Of a DNA stretch of 64,000 nt, positions 10,437 through 23,300 are shown piece after piece. The position numbers and the translations under genes are program-made. Source of the stretch: Branchiostoma floridae (Eukaryota > Chordata > Leptocardii > Amphioxiformes > Branchiostomatidae); assembly GCF_000003815.2 (NCBI RefSeq), contig NC_049981.1, forward strand, positions 9,119,779 to 9,183,778, given 5' to 3'. Within the stretch, counting starts at the first letter, position 1. Each line of letters starts with the position of its first letter. The notes beneath the pieces were generated by a model. It was not told the DNA's origin and made no database searches. It was given only the letters and a program-made list of their open reading frames with translations.

Positions 10437-10485
10437 TATATGACCAAGGAGCTTTTATTAGTAATCGAAAGCTCCATGATATGAC
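10437..10485. mobile_element. Ultrashort TIR-only insertion 1
   Basis: caaggagcttttat at 10445-10458 and the inverted cgaaagctccat near 10466-10477 form a short foldback. Near-identical 8-bp direct repeats flank it: TATATGAC (10437-10444) and GATATGAC (10478-10485). This matches the cleaner copies at 42063-42108 and 43291-43318. Confidence 0.5.
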
Positions 10486-11957
10486 GGCCCGCAGTGATTA
10501 TGGTCAAATTTTGCAGACCCAGCATCATCTAAATGAAAGAACCCACAAGTGGCGAGTCGCATTGCACCATCACAGAAAACCATTGTGCTTATACACAATA
10601 GCTTCAATAGTAGGCAATCGTTTGATAACGAAAACCTTTGACAACAAATGATACTCGTATCAGTTGTGCATGCACATAAAAGATTTATGTATTTCAATGA
10701 AATTTCAATGAAATACAGAAATAGAAACCTGTTCAGATATATATTCAACACAGTATCAGCATACACAATGAGAAATCATGCACACTTCGTGAATTGTACA
10801 CTATGTTGTATTCATATTTGACCATGTGTTATAAACCGATGGCTGTTGAGTTTAGTGGGCAGTTAGGGTACACACACATGATTTTATGAGCAACACGTTT
10901 TGGAGGCTGCATTTCTTATGCAGTAGAGTCATAGGCTTGAACCAACATATCAAAAAGAGAGATGAAAATCATGCTCTACTGAGGATCGCTGCAAGTGAGA
11001 AATTATATCTGTGGTTGACAGTGTTAATATCTCGATGATTACTGTCATGACGCCAGCAAAGTGTAAACCATTGAAAGTAAAAAATCATTTGACTGTAAGC
11101 CAGCGTCATATATAAATGGAAATTTGCCAAGGCAATCTCTTTGGAAATGGACTAGAAATTTCTGAAAGGTGGGAGTGTTTTGATGTTATTGGCAAGGAGG
11201 ATAGTTGTGACATCGTTTGAACCCATTCCCTTGTGGTTACGTAACATGTGGGTACCATTGTTATGTAACTGCTCCATTTGAAAAATAGTATGTTTAGCTG
11301 TGACAGGGCACTCTCGTAGTGTATTTCGAAAGCGTGTATGATCTGAAAGCCTTTAAAAAGTCATTCCATTCCATTTCATATTAAAACGTCATTCAGGAAG
11401 CTACTACAGATTTACAATACATTGAGAACATGCGACAAAAACTAACCATTACCGGATATGTAGTAGCCGCTTAAGCTTCTTGAAATGATTGTATCGACCA
11501 TCTCCTGAAATAGAAGTCCAACAATTTATCATTTTGAAGGAAATCATGCTCACGCATAAAAATGGATTTGCACGTGTCAAGAGGTGCTCGAATATGATAG
11601 ATTAATCCATTTGTTCACGGTTGAAATGTCGCGAAGGCTTTTGATCTATTTCACGCAAAGATAGGTTGCGATGAGAATGAACCAACCATTGCTAAAAATT
11701 ACGTACATGGCGTCATAGGAGCTGAGGACTGATTCCCTCCTCGATAAAATATTCGTTCCGCAGTGTTCAAAATTGCGTGAGTCCAACTGCGAAATGGCAG
11801 TTGAAATCCACAGAAACCTTTATAGTAGTAGTAGTAGTCCACTGTGTCCTGCTGCTGCAGTGGTCTGGACACCCTGCAGCTGCATTCAGTCTTTATGTTG
11901 CAATGGATTTCGCCCGTGAAACGCAATAAAGGGATAAGATGCTATCTCACTGCACAT
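10486..11957. other. Non-coding interval
   Basis: No supported gene. Contains a short (TAG)n run near 11824 and a ctgctgcag/ctgcagctgcag patch near 11850-11885. Confidence 0.5.
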
Positions 11958-12472
11958 TGGGGCACCGTTGCGGCACTGCGGGGTTCGAAAGGTTACTGAA
12001 CGAATTTCAGATTGAGACAACGAATTTTCTCACGTTTTGTGTATTTTGTTGTCTTCTAAGTCATACTTCGATGTATTACGCAAGATCGGAATTATAAATG
12101 AAGAAGAAAAACATACCAAAAATCATGACGCTCCGTCAACACGTTCTCGAGTTATTCTCGTCCAAAGTTTGAAAGGAAGCCGGCGCCTGCAGTTCAAAAA
12201 AAGGCCCAAACTCGCAGCAATCACTTTCTGCCCCGAGGGCTCTCTGCCGCTCAAAAATCACGACCACAGCATGTCCAGAACGCGAGATATCAAACACGGA
12301 GGTTCCGCTGCAGTACCTTAGCAAGCCGCTGGGGGGGGGGGGGCATCATCGATTCCCCCCTTCGTTTTCCCGACCACTACCCAAAACATAACCTTGGTCA
12401 TTCTGGCAAAGGTAATAACACCCCAGTCACAGCTGCAGCGAACGAACTCCGCAGTGCCGCACCGGTGCCCCA
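11958..12472. mobile_element. Non-autonomous DNA transposon with 30-bp TIRs
   Basis: tggggcaccgttgcggcact... at 11958-11987 pairs with 12443-12472 at 28 of 30 positions, bounding a 515-bp element. The interior has a 13-base G run (12331-12343) and no coding frame I trust. Clear target duplications were not found. Confidence 0.75.
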
Positions 12473-13949
12473 TTTGCAAGTGCAGGACGAGAGAGATAAT
12501 GGTGTTAGCTTCGTTTCTATTTCTACATATCTACTCGTCATATGCCTTCTAGGCTTCGCAAAACAAGTATAAGGTCAATATCCTGGACCAAACTGTTGTG
12601 ACCATGGTTACTGGTAAAGCGGTAGACACCCTTTGGTGTTCAATTAGGCCACAGCAAGTATATTATAGGATGACATCCTTAGCAGACTGCAAAAATAGTG
12701 AGATAAGGTGAAAAAAACAAGATGGTACAAGAAACAAGATGGTCAAATTTTCAAAATAGACACTATAAATGTTGTAACAACAAGGCACTCATTTCTGTAT
12801 TCGAGATGTGCACTGATTTGGTAAGAGTGATACTGGTGTGGTAGATTGGCATCAATTACAAAGTTGGCAACTACACCCATGGCTTCCATATTGGTGCCAC
12901 ACGATTCTACAACTACGGTCATGGCCACCACGGTAGTTTCACTTCTACAAGTACAACATATTTGGTCATTTTGATAATTTGTCGTCATATTAACCATCTC
13001 CAAAGAAGAAGAAAAAAATCTTTTTCTCTGAAATCATACGAGACCGCGCGGATGTCATCCATAAAATGTACTTATTGTGGCCTTGTATCATGTAGTAAGT
13101 GGATAGAGTTCATTCTAATCACCCAAAAATACCCTATAGACCCGTTAGCTAATCATACCATATAACAACTTTAATCTTTATTGCCGGTACATTCAAACTA
13201 TCAAGTGAAAAATTCAAACTATCAATCCAGAAAGAGCTATGCACAAAACCTTTGTGATTATTGTACCAAATGTATTCCTCGTGTTGGCATTGACACCATA
13301 ACTGGCCATTAAACATCAACAGAGCTTTAGACATAAGATAATCTATGGTTTTTCTGTCTGCAACCCTTCTTATTCTATACAAATTCCTTGAAGCCTTTAA
13401 AACGTTTCTATCAACAGAAGCGCGAGGTCTGTGCACTCGATGTCATGTTAACGGGCTAGGCTAATGCGCCTTAGCCACTGTGTCCAAATTGTTAAACCAA
13501 TTTCTGTGTAGGCGTGTGATCAAGAAAAGGGCTAAGTAGTTAATGGTGGGGCTAAGCTTGAAAGTACTAAGTATAGATCCTTGGCATCAATTAGAATTAC
13601 ATGAAGGTATAGGCTAGAAGGCAATGTGGACTCCTAGCAAGAACGCCATGGAAGACCTGACATTTTCAAGAACGGACCACTTGGATGTGAAGGTTGAAAT
13701 CAAACTTGAATTGACGTTAAGTGTGAATGTAAAAATGGAACCCGTGAGATTTTCACGAGCAAACGAGCGAACGGATAAATGTGAAGGTGATACATATAGA
13801 ATACGTACTAAATATAGAACATGGGGCGAGAAAAACAAAATACTTAACTGTTATATTTATATTTATTGAAATCGCATTATGGCATGGAAGCGGGGAGGCC
13901 TGGAGATAGGATAATCCATTTGATAATATTCTATTTTCTGCTATCATTT
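12473..13949. other. Non-coding interval
   Basis: No gene, RNA or clear repeat that I can support. Short open frames here lack splice sites or family resemblance. Confidence 0.5.
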
Positions 13950-14395
13950 CTTACCTTGGGTCTAGACTAACTGGATGTAAGTCAATGTTTTCCTTGTTTG
14001 TGGTGATGTCCTTTAGCACAGCAAACAACTGATACCCATATTTTTTTGCTGAGCGTGAGTACCGGTACTTTGTTCCAGGTTTTTATTATCTATTTGCTCT
14101 CTCGTTACCCCAGATTTCCTGATTTCCATACTTCTTGCATATCGTACCTTGACATGCCTTCGAGCCAGACTAAATGTGGTACAAGTAATTTTCGCATTTC
14201 TATATGGTGATTTTTGCGTATTTAGAGGCCAAATACCCCCTCAAATTGTGAGCCGTATGGTTACAGGTAGCATCAACATGCATTCCTATACGCCACTGAT
14301 ATCGATGTTTCCTGATCTGTCCCTTCTTGAATGAAAAGTGGCCTGCAGGCCGATTTTAGCTTGTTATGAATAAATAAAGGTTCAAACAAACAAAG

Positions 14396-14577
14396 TCCAA
14401 TTCAAGAGGATGTCCCGAATCGCCGCTAGATACTTATTTCCCCTGACTTGAGTAAGGAATTACAAACATACAGGGCAAAGTGCATTTCCCAGAGGCACAC
14501 CATTGGTGCCTGCTACGGATTCTAACCCATAACCTTTAGATTCTGAATCAGCAACCCTGACCACAAGACCACCTTAC
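14396..14577 (-). mobile_element. tRNA-derived SINE
   Basis: On the minus strand the element starts with a tRNA-like head (aaggtggtcttgtggtcagg) and a B-box-like gggttagaatcc (complement of 14516-14527), followed by gtgcctctgggaaatgcact and a body running to about 14396. It is inserted in the ~180-bp satellite. A LINE-like 3' tail (gaataaataaaggttcaaac) lies directly beside it at about 14368. Confidence 0.65.
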
Positions 14578-14847
14578 CTATTCTTGGACATGTCTCTCCT
14601 TGGTGCTGAATGCTATGCTGCACAATGATAATTACTATCAATTGTATTGTAAAAGAAAACCCCACTGTATTAATGAGAAATCCTCAACAAAACGCTTGCT
14701 GTTATTTACAGTATTGTTATGCGCCATGATGCCACCATTGCTGATATTTTCTGATCGGTCCATTCTTGTAAGTAAGTCTTAACTTGCCCCAGACTAGATG
14801 TTGAGCAACTCAATCTTTTCCCTTGTTTGTGGTACCCGGCGTACGCT

Positions 14848-14985
14848 AGCCTGGGTACCATTCGAGCACTACCGGGGTTTCTTAGAATTGCTTACAGGCC
14901 TTAGACCGTCTCAAGGCGATTTTTCAGGACAGTGAGTGCACTAGCAGCCCCGGTAGGGTCGTAATAATAGGATTGTACCCAGGCT
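14848..14985. mobile_element. 138-bp MITE (TIR AGCCTGGGTAC)
   Basis: agcctgggtac at 14848-14858 is inverted exactly at 14975-14985. A second inner pair (ctaccgggg and ccccggtag) strengthens the foldback. It interrupts one satellite unit between ttgtttgtggtacccgg and cagtggccattaaaac, so it inserted after the array formed. Confidence 0.75.
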
Positions 14986-16003
14986 TGTGCTCTGAGCGCC
15001 CAGTGGCCATTAAAACATCAGCTATATTGATGTAGATACGCTATGTAGGACTGTAGATACGCTATGACACCCCATTCGGGGATATTTCCTGATCGGTCCC
15101 TTATGACGTCTTGTACCTTCACCCCAGAATAGATGTCATACAATTACAAGTCAATTTTTGCATTGATCCTTTTGTACCCGGTGCATGACCAAATCCCCAT
15201 TAAAACGTGCAGATGCAATGCTACAGCACTTAGTGTGCTATGATGCCCCCGTCGTTGATATTTCCTGATCGGCCCCTTATTACGTTTTGTACCTTCACCC
15301 CAGACTACTAGATGTCATACAAGTCAATGTCTTCCTTGTTTGCAGCGATCCTTTTGTGCCCATGGCCAGTGACCAAATCCCCATTAAAATGCGTACGTCA
15401 GCTGTATCATTACATGATTGTAGAACCTATATACATGTACGCAATTATGCCCCGGTGATATTTCCTGATCGACCCCTTCTTGCGTCTTAGATCTTTGCCC
15501 CAAACTACAAAATGTTGCTGTCATACAAGTCGATTCTTTTCCTTACTTTTAGTGTCCACGTGTTACACAGTGATGAAAATCCCTATTAAAACGATAGCTG
15601 CATTGTTACAGGACTGTGGTGTGTTATAATAATTCCTCCGTAGGTAATATTTGAATCTGATCGGTCCCTTATTACGTCTTGTACCTTTACCCCAGAGTAG
15701 ATGTCATACAGGTCGATTTCGTCCTTCTTCGCAGTGATACTTTTGTACCCGGTGACCAATCCCCATTAAAACGCGTACGTGAGCCGTGTTATTACTGACA
15801 GGATTGTAGAACCTATATGCGCTGCTATGCCCAGATGATATTTCCTGATCGGTTTCTTCTTGCGTGTTGAATCTTTGTCCCAAACTACAAGATGTTCGAT
15901 TCTTTTCCTTACTTGTGCATGGTAACCACCTGTTGCACAGTGACAAAATTCCCATTAATTCACGACAGCTTTGTTGTTACAGGATCGTAGTGTGCTACAC
16001 AGG

Positions 16004-17084
16004 CAGTTTAAGGCCTGTGACACCTGTAGATTCTCAGTCGAGCAGTTATATGGCCATAACTTTTAATGTAACCATCTGTTTTCAACAATTTTTGGCCAGT
16101 TAACGTAATTCACCCATATTTAAAATATGATGACAAGAAAATTGTGGATCCTCACTGTTTTGGGTTTAAAAACACATCTTTTGGTAAAAAATAGGGATGC
16201 TATTAAAATGGGTCTGTGCCCACTATGAAATGATTGTCTAACTGAGTCATATTTTCTGGAGTAATAGATTATATCTCTGTGATATCTAATATGCCTGGGG
16301 ATCTTGCCGCTATACCTAGGTAAGGCTTCATTTTGGGGCAAAAACATAATTTTTTGACAATTTTTGGTATTTTTCGTACAAATACCAATACAGCCACGGA
16401 AATAAAAGATATTGCAAGAAGACCCGCTTGATTTCCGAAGGTCTGAGGCTTAATGAACCAAAATCTGCACAAAACTCGTAATAAAACTGGTGCCCTGATG
16501 TGGGCAGGGGCCGACGAAACACTACTTACCCTACAAGAACTGCGTCCAAAGACATGTTTGACTGTACGTAACATAAACCGATGGTAAAATATGAATGTTT
16601 TATGTCTGTATCTGTTAAATCGCTGTTGTATCAATGCGAAATTTCGCAAGCAGTTAGCCTTATAAGGCATCAGTCAACTGTCATACTATCATTTTGGGCT
16701 AGAAATATCGATTTATAGCATTATTTTGCTGTTTCCTTGAAGTATGAGCGCCTCGCTGTTTTCCTGCCACTCCACACCCCGGGAGGTTGGAACACATGTT
16801 CGGACTGTACCACTTGCAGCTCTCGCGGGGGTGCCCTTTTGTTAACCGCTTCTAGTTATGTGGATATTTGATAAATACTAGATCAATATCTTTAACACTC
16901 AACATTAATAAGTCTTAAAAAGTAGTTAGTGTAACCCATACATCGTAAGTTCCTGTTTTCGCAATGTAACATTAGATACTGACATTGGACCGTTCTAAAA
17001 ACACTCCGGCCCGGCGGGGTTACCTAAGGTCACGCAGTGGTTCGAATTTCATGTTCGACCAAAATTGTCACAGGCCTTAAAGTG
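16004..17084. mobile_element. 1.08-kb non-autonomous DNA element in the satellite
   Basis: cagtttaaggcctgtgaca at 16004-16022 is mirrored at 17066-17084 with one mismatch. The element splits a satellite unit (tagtgtgctac on the left, tgtatgatgccccc on the right). The interior shows no transposase frame, so it would need a transposase in trans. Confidence 0.75.
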
Positions 17085-17689
17085 CCCGTGTATGATGCCC
17101 CCGTCGTTGATATTTCCTGATCGGCCCCTTATTACGTTTTGTACCTTCACCCCAGACTACGAGATGTCATACAAGTCAATTTCTTCCTTGTTTGCAGTGA
17201 TCCTTTTGTGCCCATGGCCAGTGACCAAATCCCATCAAAACGCGTGTACACGTGAACAGCTGTATCATTACATGATTGTAGAACCTATATATGCAATTAT
17301 GTACCGGTGATATTTCCTGATCGACCCCTTCTTGCGTCTTGGATATTTGTCCCAAACTACAAAATGTTGCTGTCATACAGTTTGATTCTTTTCCTTGCTT
17401 GTGGCGACCACCTGTTACACAGTGATAAAATTATAACGACAGCTTTGTTGTTACCGGATCGTAGTGTGCTATGATACCCCATGGTTGATATTTCCTGATC
17501 GGTCCCTTATTACGCCTTGTTCCTTCACCCCAGACGAGATGTCGTACAAGTCAATTTCTTCCTTGTTTGCTGTGATCCCTTTGTACCCAATGACCAACCT
17601 CCATTTTTATCAGTCACTGCCCCCAAAGAAAAAGTCAAACCTCCCAGTAAAGTATGTAGAATCATAAGATAGCTGTATAGAATAGACAC

Positions 17690-17765
17690 CTGTTACTTTG
17701 TTTACTGTCTGTACCCTTGCAATTAGCCTACGGGCATGAATTTGCAAATAAACAAATATTGAAAC
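17690..17765 (+). mobile_element. LINE-like 3' tail fragment
   Basis: The stretch cttgcaattagcctacgggc followed by atgaatttgcaaataaacaa resembles the 3' end of a retroposon with an A-rich tail. Only the tail is present, so this is a low-confidence call made by pattern. Confidence 0.35.
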
Positions 17766-18800
17766 GTGAGATGTAATGCTACAGGTATTGCAGTGTACTA
17801 TGACGCCACCATTATTAATATTTCCTAGATCCTGATCAGTCCCTTATTACTTATCGTACATTCACCCCAGACTAGAGGGCGTACAAGTCAATTTCTTCCT
17901 TGTTTGCAGTGATCCTTTGTACCCAATGACAAACCCCAGTTAAAACGTTAGATGTAACGCTACAGGTATTGTAGTGTGCTTTGACGCCACCATCATTGAT
18001 ATTTTCTGACAGGTCTCTTATTACGTATCGTACCTTCACCCTAAGCTAGAAGGCGTACAAGTCAATATCTTCCTTGTTTGCAGTGATCCTTTTGTACCCA
18101 GTGACGAAATACCCATTTTCAGCGATCCCTCATTAAAACGTGAGAGGTAATGCTACAGGATTGTAGTGTGCTATGATACTCCCGCCTTTGATATTTCCTG
18201 ACCGGTCCCTTATTACGTCTTGTACCTTCACGCGAGCCTCGTACAAGTCAATTTCTTCCTTGTTTGCAGTGATCCTTTGTACCCAATGACCAACCCCCAA
18301 TTAAAACGTGAGATGTAATTGTGTTATGATACTCCCGTCGCTGATATTCCATGATCGGTTCCTTATCACGCATTGTACCTTAGATGTCGTGCAAGTCAAT
18401 TTTTTCCTTGTTTGCAGTGAGCCTTTTGTACCCAGTGACCAAATCCCCATTAAAACAACAGCTTTGCCGTTATAGGATTGTAGTGTGTTGTGATACTCCC
18501 GTCGCTGATATTCCCTGAACGGTCCCTTATCACGTCTAGTGCCTTAGATGCCAAACAAGTCAATTCCTTCCTTATTTGCAGTGAGCCTTTTGTACCCAGT
18601 GACCAAATCCCCATTAAAACAACAGCTTTGCCGTTATAGGATTGTAGTGTGTTGTGATACTCCCGTCGCTGATACTTCCTGATCGTTCCCTTATCACGTC
18701 TGGTGCCTTAGATGTCATACAAGTCAATTTCTTCCTTGTTTGCAGTGAGCCTTTTGTACCCAGTGACTAAATCCCCACTAAGACGTGAGCTGGATTGGGA

Positions 18801-19447
18801 TGTTACAGGGTGGCCCGGCAACAGAAGCCAGACAAATGCGTCCTGGGATAATCACTGTCAGCTGCTTTCATCCCCGCTTCCCTAAGTGACATCAAGGTGA
18901 TCACCCTGACACTAAGACTTTCTGAGCATATAAAGACTTAGGGCTATTTCATTTCACTATCTCTAAAGGGGTGTCAGGGACTCTAACTGTGATATAGTGT
19001 TAGTGAAGCACAGCTGAGAAAGTTTAATTATATAAATAAACGTAACGTTTTATATTGTAAGGTTATCATTCATGTCCTTTGTTCGTTTACATTGTTTGTT
19101 TATTGTCAGGAGAACGACAAATGTTTAAGTCATACATTTGCCGAGCCAGGCAAAAAAAATAAGAAATTTATCCAACTTATCGCCCATTTTGCACAATCAA
19201 TTGGAAGATGCTGTAATTCCTACATGTACATACGAGGGCTGTTCTGTTTATATTTCGTATGATTAAAAATTAGCTATAATCGAAGGTGTTTGAACCTGCT
19301 CATGTTAATATTTCTACTCTTTTTCATAGATTCTTAAGTGGAGCTTGGTGTGTTCTAAGATCTCAGAGCACCCCTCAGGGCTCTGAATATGCACTGAGTT
19401 ACCAAATATTTAGATATATCTACCTTTGATACGAAATAAGGTAATCA
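18801..19447. other. Non-coding interval
   Basis: I see no gene in this stretch between the satellite and a duplicated block. Confidence 0.5.
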
Positions 19448-19831
19448 AAATAAAAGTTGTTTGAGGTCAGTGCCTTTGTCTTCAAACGAATCAGCATAGC
19501 CTCCAGTTAAATACATGACGCGTACTGCGGATTAGTATAGTGTCTGTAGCCATGCCAACCTAAATTGTTCGAACGCTATAATACGCAAGAGGACAACATG
19601 TGGGAAGAGGTTTTCGTTTATTCTCATCTTGCTTACCTCCCTGACGCCGTAAAACGTCTGTTACAAAGAAATCTTGACGTTAAGGGAAAACCACTTTGAA
19701 AAACGGTCATCAAAACGAAAGTTGTTTGAGGTCAGTGCCTTTGTCTTCAAACGAATTAGCATAGCCTCCAGTTAAATACATGACGCGTACTGTGGATTAG
19801 TATAGTGTCTGTAGCCATGCCAACCTAAATG
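19448..19831. repeat. ~264-bp tandem duplication ending at a gap
   Basis: The block ttgtttgaggtcagtgcctt through gccatgccaacctaaat at about 19458-19568 recurs almost unchanged at about 19720-19830 and is cut off by the 100-N gap. The array probably collapsed or broke the assembly here. Confidence 0.8.
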
Positions 19832-19931
19832 NNNNNNNNNNNNNNNNNNNNNNNNNNNNNNNNNNNNNNNNNNNNNNNNNNNNNNNNNNNNNNNNNNNNN
19901 NNNNNNNNNNNNNNNNNNNNNNNNNNNNNNN
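19832..19931. other. Assembly gap (100 N placeholder)
   Basis: Exactly 100 N, a conventional size for a join of unknown length. It lies only 400 bases upstream of the first visible DNAH6 exon. Confidence 0.95.
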
Positions 19932-20331
19932 GTGTATGTATGACTTCAGATACGGCAAGGGCGTAGTTTGCTATGATGATTCGTAGTATTTCCTGTAATA
20001 TAGGCCTCCTCTTATTTGTTGAGTTTAAAGAATTTGATTTTCAAATTTGCCTACGATTACTTGATTTGTTTAGTTTTAACTTAAAGTTTGCAGTCTTTGA
20101 CTGCAAGTTTTCTGTTAGTGTATCTATGTACCTATCTGTCAATAAACCAACATCAATTGAATGAAAATGGCATTCCCAATTGAGATGTCCAAATTCAATT
20201 GTAACAAAAATTCCTGATTAGCACATTTATATGAAAATATCTTTTACATTTTTACAAGGTCATTTGCTGTTGTGTGCATTACTTGTTTATTATGGACCGT
20301 ATTCCTAACATCCTGTATTGATCAATTGCAG

Positions 20332-23300
20332 GTTTCCCGCTTCATGTTTGAGGGGCGTGAGATCAAGCTGGACCCGACCTGCGCCGCCTTCATCACCATG
20401 AACCCCGGCTACGCAGGCCGTACCGAGCTGCCCGACAACCTGAAGGCTCTCTTCAGGCCCTTTGCCATGATGGTGCCGGACTATGGTTAGAGTTGACTCT
20501 TTCTTGTCAACTTTCAGCGTTTGACTTGCAATTGGCATTTGCATCATATGAGAAACTTAGACATCATTCCACTGATGACACATCATTTATCATTTTATAT
20601 TCATTTGTGTATTGTATTTTCTCTGAGATAATTTCAATCATAGATCCATGCATTCATCCATGCATCAATGTATCCATCCATCCACCTATCCATCCATCCA
20701 TCCATCCATCCATCCATCAGTCCATCCATCCATCCATCCATCCATTCCTTCCTTCATCTCCTCATTCCTGATGTGTTTCCCATCTGTGTCCTGTAGGTCT
20801 GATTGCAGAGGTGATCCTGTACTCTGAAGGGTTTGAGTCGTCCCGCCCCCTTGCTAAGAAGATGGTACAGATGTACAAGCTGTGCTCCGAGCAGCTGTCC
20901 CAGCAGGACCATTATGACTTCGGAATGAGAGCTGTCAAGTCTGTCCTGGTCATGGCAGGGTCCCTAAAGAGAGAAAACCCTGACAAACCCGAGGACGTTG
21001 TACTGATTCGAGCCTTGCGCGACTCAAATTTGCCAAAATTCCTGAAAAACGACGCCCAGCTTTTCCAGGTTTGTTCAAGATGGGATACAAGTTGCCATTC
21101 TTAGTTTCTTTTTAAGTATTATGTATCGTATATATACTTATGTAGCCATAATGCAGCTAGTTATCAGATTGACAGTGTAGGGTTGGGAGTTGCATGCATA
21201 TATCATGAAATATATCAACTTTGAGTGCACTTTAATTTGCAGTTATTTTTTTCCCACTAGGAGAAGAAAGGTATTACTTTCAGTGTTTTTCTTAATTTGC
21301 TAAAACGGTTGAAACAATATGCATACAGTAATCATACATTAGAATAATTTCAAAGCTAGTATGATGATCCAATAGAAAGAAAGGTAATATGTTTTCTACC
21401 AACAGAAAGAAAACTATGTTTTCCACTAAAAGTAACACTTGAGCTTACAATCTTACATTATTTTTTGTTGTTATAGGCCATTCTGCAAGACTTGTTCCCT
21501 GGTGTAGAAATCCCTGAGCACGACTACGGCCAACTGCAAGCATCAATTCAAGAGAGCATTGAAGCTAGGAACTGCCAGCCTCTGCCGCCTTTTGTGAAGA
21601 AAGTCATCCAGCTGTTCGAGACGATGCTTGTGCGTCACGGCGTGATGTTGGTGGGACCGACTGGTGGAGGAAAGACGACTGTTTTACACTCCCTGGCAGA
21701 CACGCTGGGGAAACTGAAAGAACTCGGTCAGTCCTGATTGTAATTTTCTTGGTAGAATTTGGGGTAATGCCTGGGAGTAGGTATAAACTAACCAGGCTAG
21801 TGAAAGTATTGCCTGGTCTCAACCTTCGGTCGTTGATGTATGTATGAAAGTATTGTGTTTTTTTAGTCTCATATAAAAGAATCAATCATTAACAAATGAT
21901 TTTCTGCAATTCTCTAGAACAACACTCAATTCATAATTGTTATCAATAGTATTTTGTATTTCTAAATGTAGGGTAGATTAGCCTTGCAATATTCTTATAT
22001 CTAGCAAATAAGTTCATTCGTTCATAGGAGAGTTTTAATCCCCAAGAATTGTAAACATCACACCTGTAATAGTTTTGTTTGATGTTGGTTGCAGATCTGG
22101 GTAACCCTCAGTACCAGCCTGTCAGGTTGTACACGCTGAACCCCAAGTCCATCACCATGGGTGAGCTGTACGGAGAGGTGGACCCACTTACACTGGAGTG
22201 GAAGGATGGACTCATGGGCATCTGTGTAAGTGTTATCAATGTAGAAAATGGGAAAAAAGTATTTTCATTCCTAACTATGAAGGTTGGCTGACAACATATG
22301 CAATCCAATTGTAAGCTGTTACCATAACTTTAATTGATTCTTTACGCCTATATCTTGTAAGAAAGTTATATCACTTCAGTTGGCACAACCAAAGAAAACA
22401 GTTAAGTTTGCTTGCTTGTTTTTCTCAACCTAAGTAGGGGAAGTGCCAAAATTGTTAGACTACTAGGCATAAACAGAGAAGACGTGTTGCATTTACTTGC
22501 AAGTATGTCATGTATTTGGTATATTCATCAGTACTATGTTTCCCCTCATCTAGGTAAGGGAAGCATCAAGTGACACCACTGATGACCACAAGTGGGTGAT
22601 CTGTGACGGCCCTGTTGACGCTCTGTGGATTGAGAACATGAACACCGTGCTGGACGACAACAAGATGCTGTGTCTGGCCAACAGCGAGCGCATCAAGCTT
22701 TCCCCCTGGATCCACATGGTGTTTGAAGTGCAGGACTTGGCTGTGGCCTCGCCTGCCACTGTCAGCAGGTAAGCACTGATGCTGCTATTTGATTGGCAAG
22801 TGACTATCTACATGGCTTTCCCAAGTTATCCCAAGTATGCAAATAATTTTATATCAATTTGCATACTTGTGACAATTTAATTGATCCTTGATGCTATTTT
22901 TAAAAACAAACTGAACAAACACTCAGGACTAGAACAACATCTCTTCTATCTGTGTCAGAAACATCAAGATTGAGACAAGCTGAAGGACTTAAACAGACGA
23001 AGTGGCAGAAACAGGCTGCTTGGGAAATACCCCATTTGATTTGTATTATTATAACAACAGCAATGTAATGACAATGATATCACCTTGTAACACTCAGATG
23101 TGGCATGGTGTATGTGGACCCTGATGAGCTGAGATGGAGGCCCTACGTACAGAAATGGATGGCAGAACGAGGGGCCAAGTTCAAGGAGGAGACCCAGGCG
23201 TACATCATGGATCTGTTTGACCAGTATGTGGAGAAGGGTCTGCAGTTTGTCAACAAGAAGTGTGTGCAGGCCATTAATCAGGTAAACATTGATTAAGTCT

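Larger units (their letters stand above)
13950..18800. repeat. Degenerate ~180-bp satellite with splice-acceptor-like core
   Basis: About eighteen diverged units carry, in order, gatatttcctgatcggtccc, ttattacgtcttgtaccttc, accccagacta, gtcatacaagtcaatttctt, ccttgtttgcagtgatcctt, ttgtacccagtgaccaaatc and cccattaaaac. Clear unit starts include 15095, 15258, 15448, 15647, 15836, 17108, 17307, 17488, 17815, 17998, 18190, 18510 and 18670. Spacing is 160-200. It is interrupted by a SINE, two TIR elements and LINE-like tails. No unit holds a long frame. Confidence 0.85.

Noticed and set aside
16269-16670. 133-codon minus ORF
   Set aside because: Lies inside the 1.08-kb TIR element, with unusual composition and no transposase motif.
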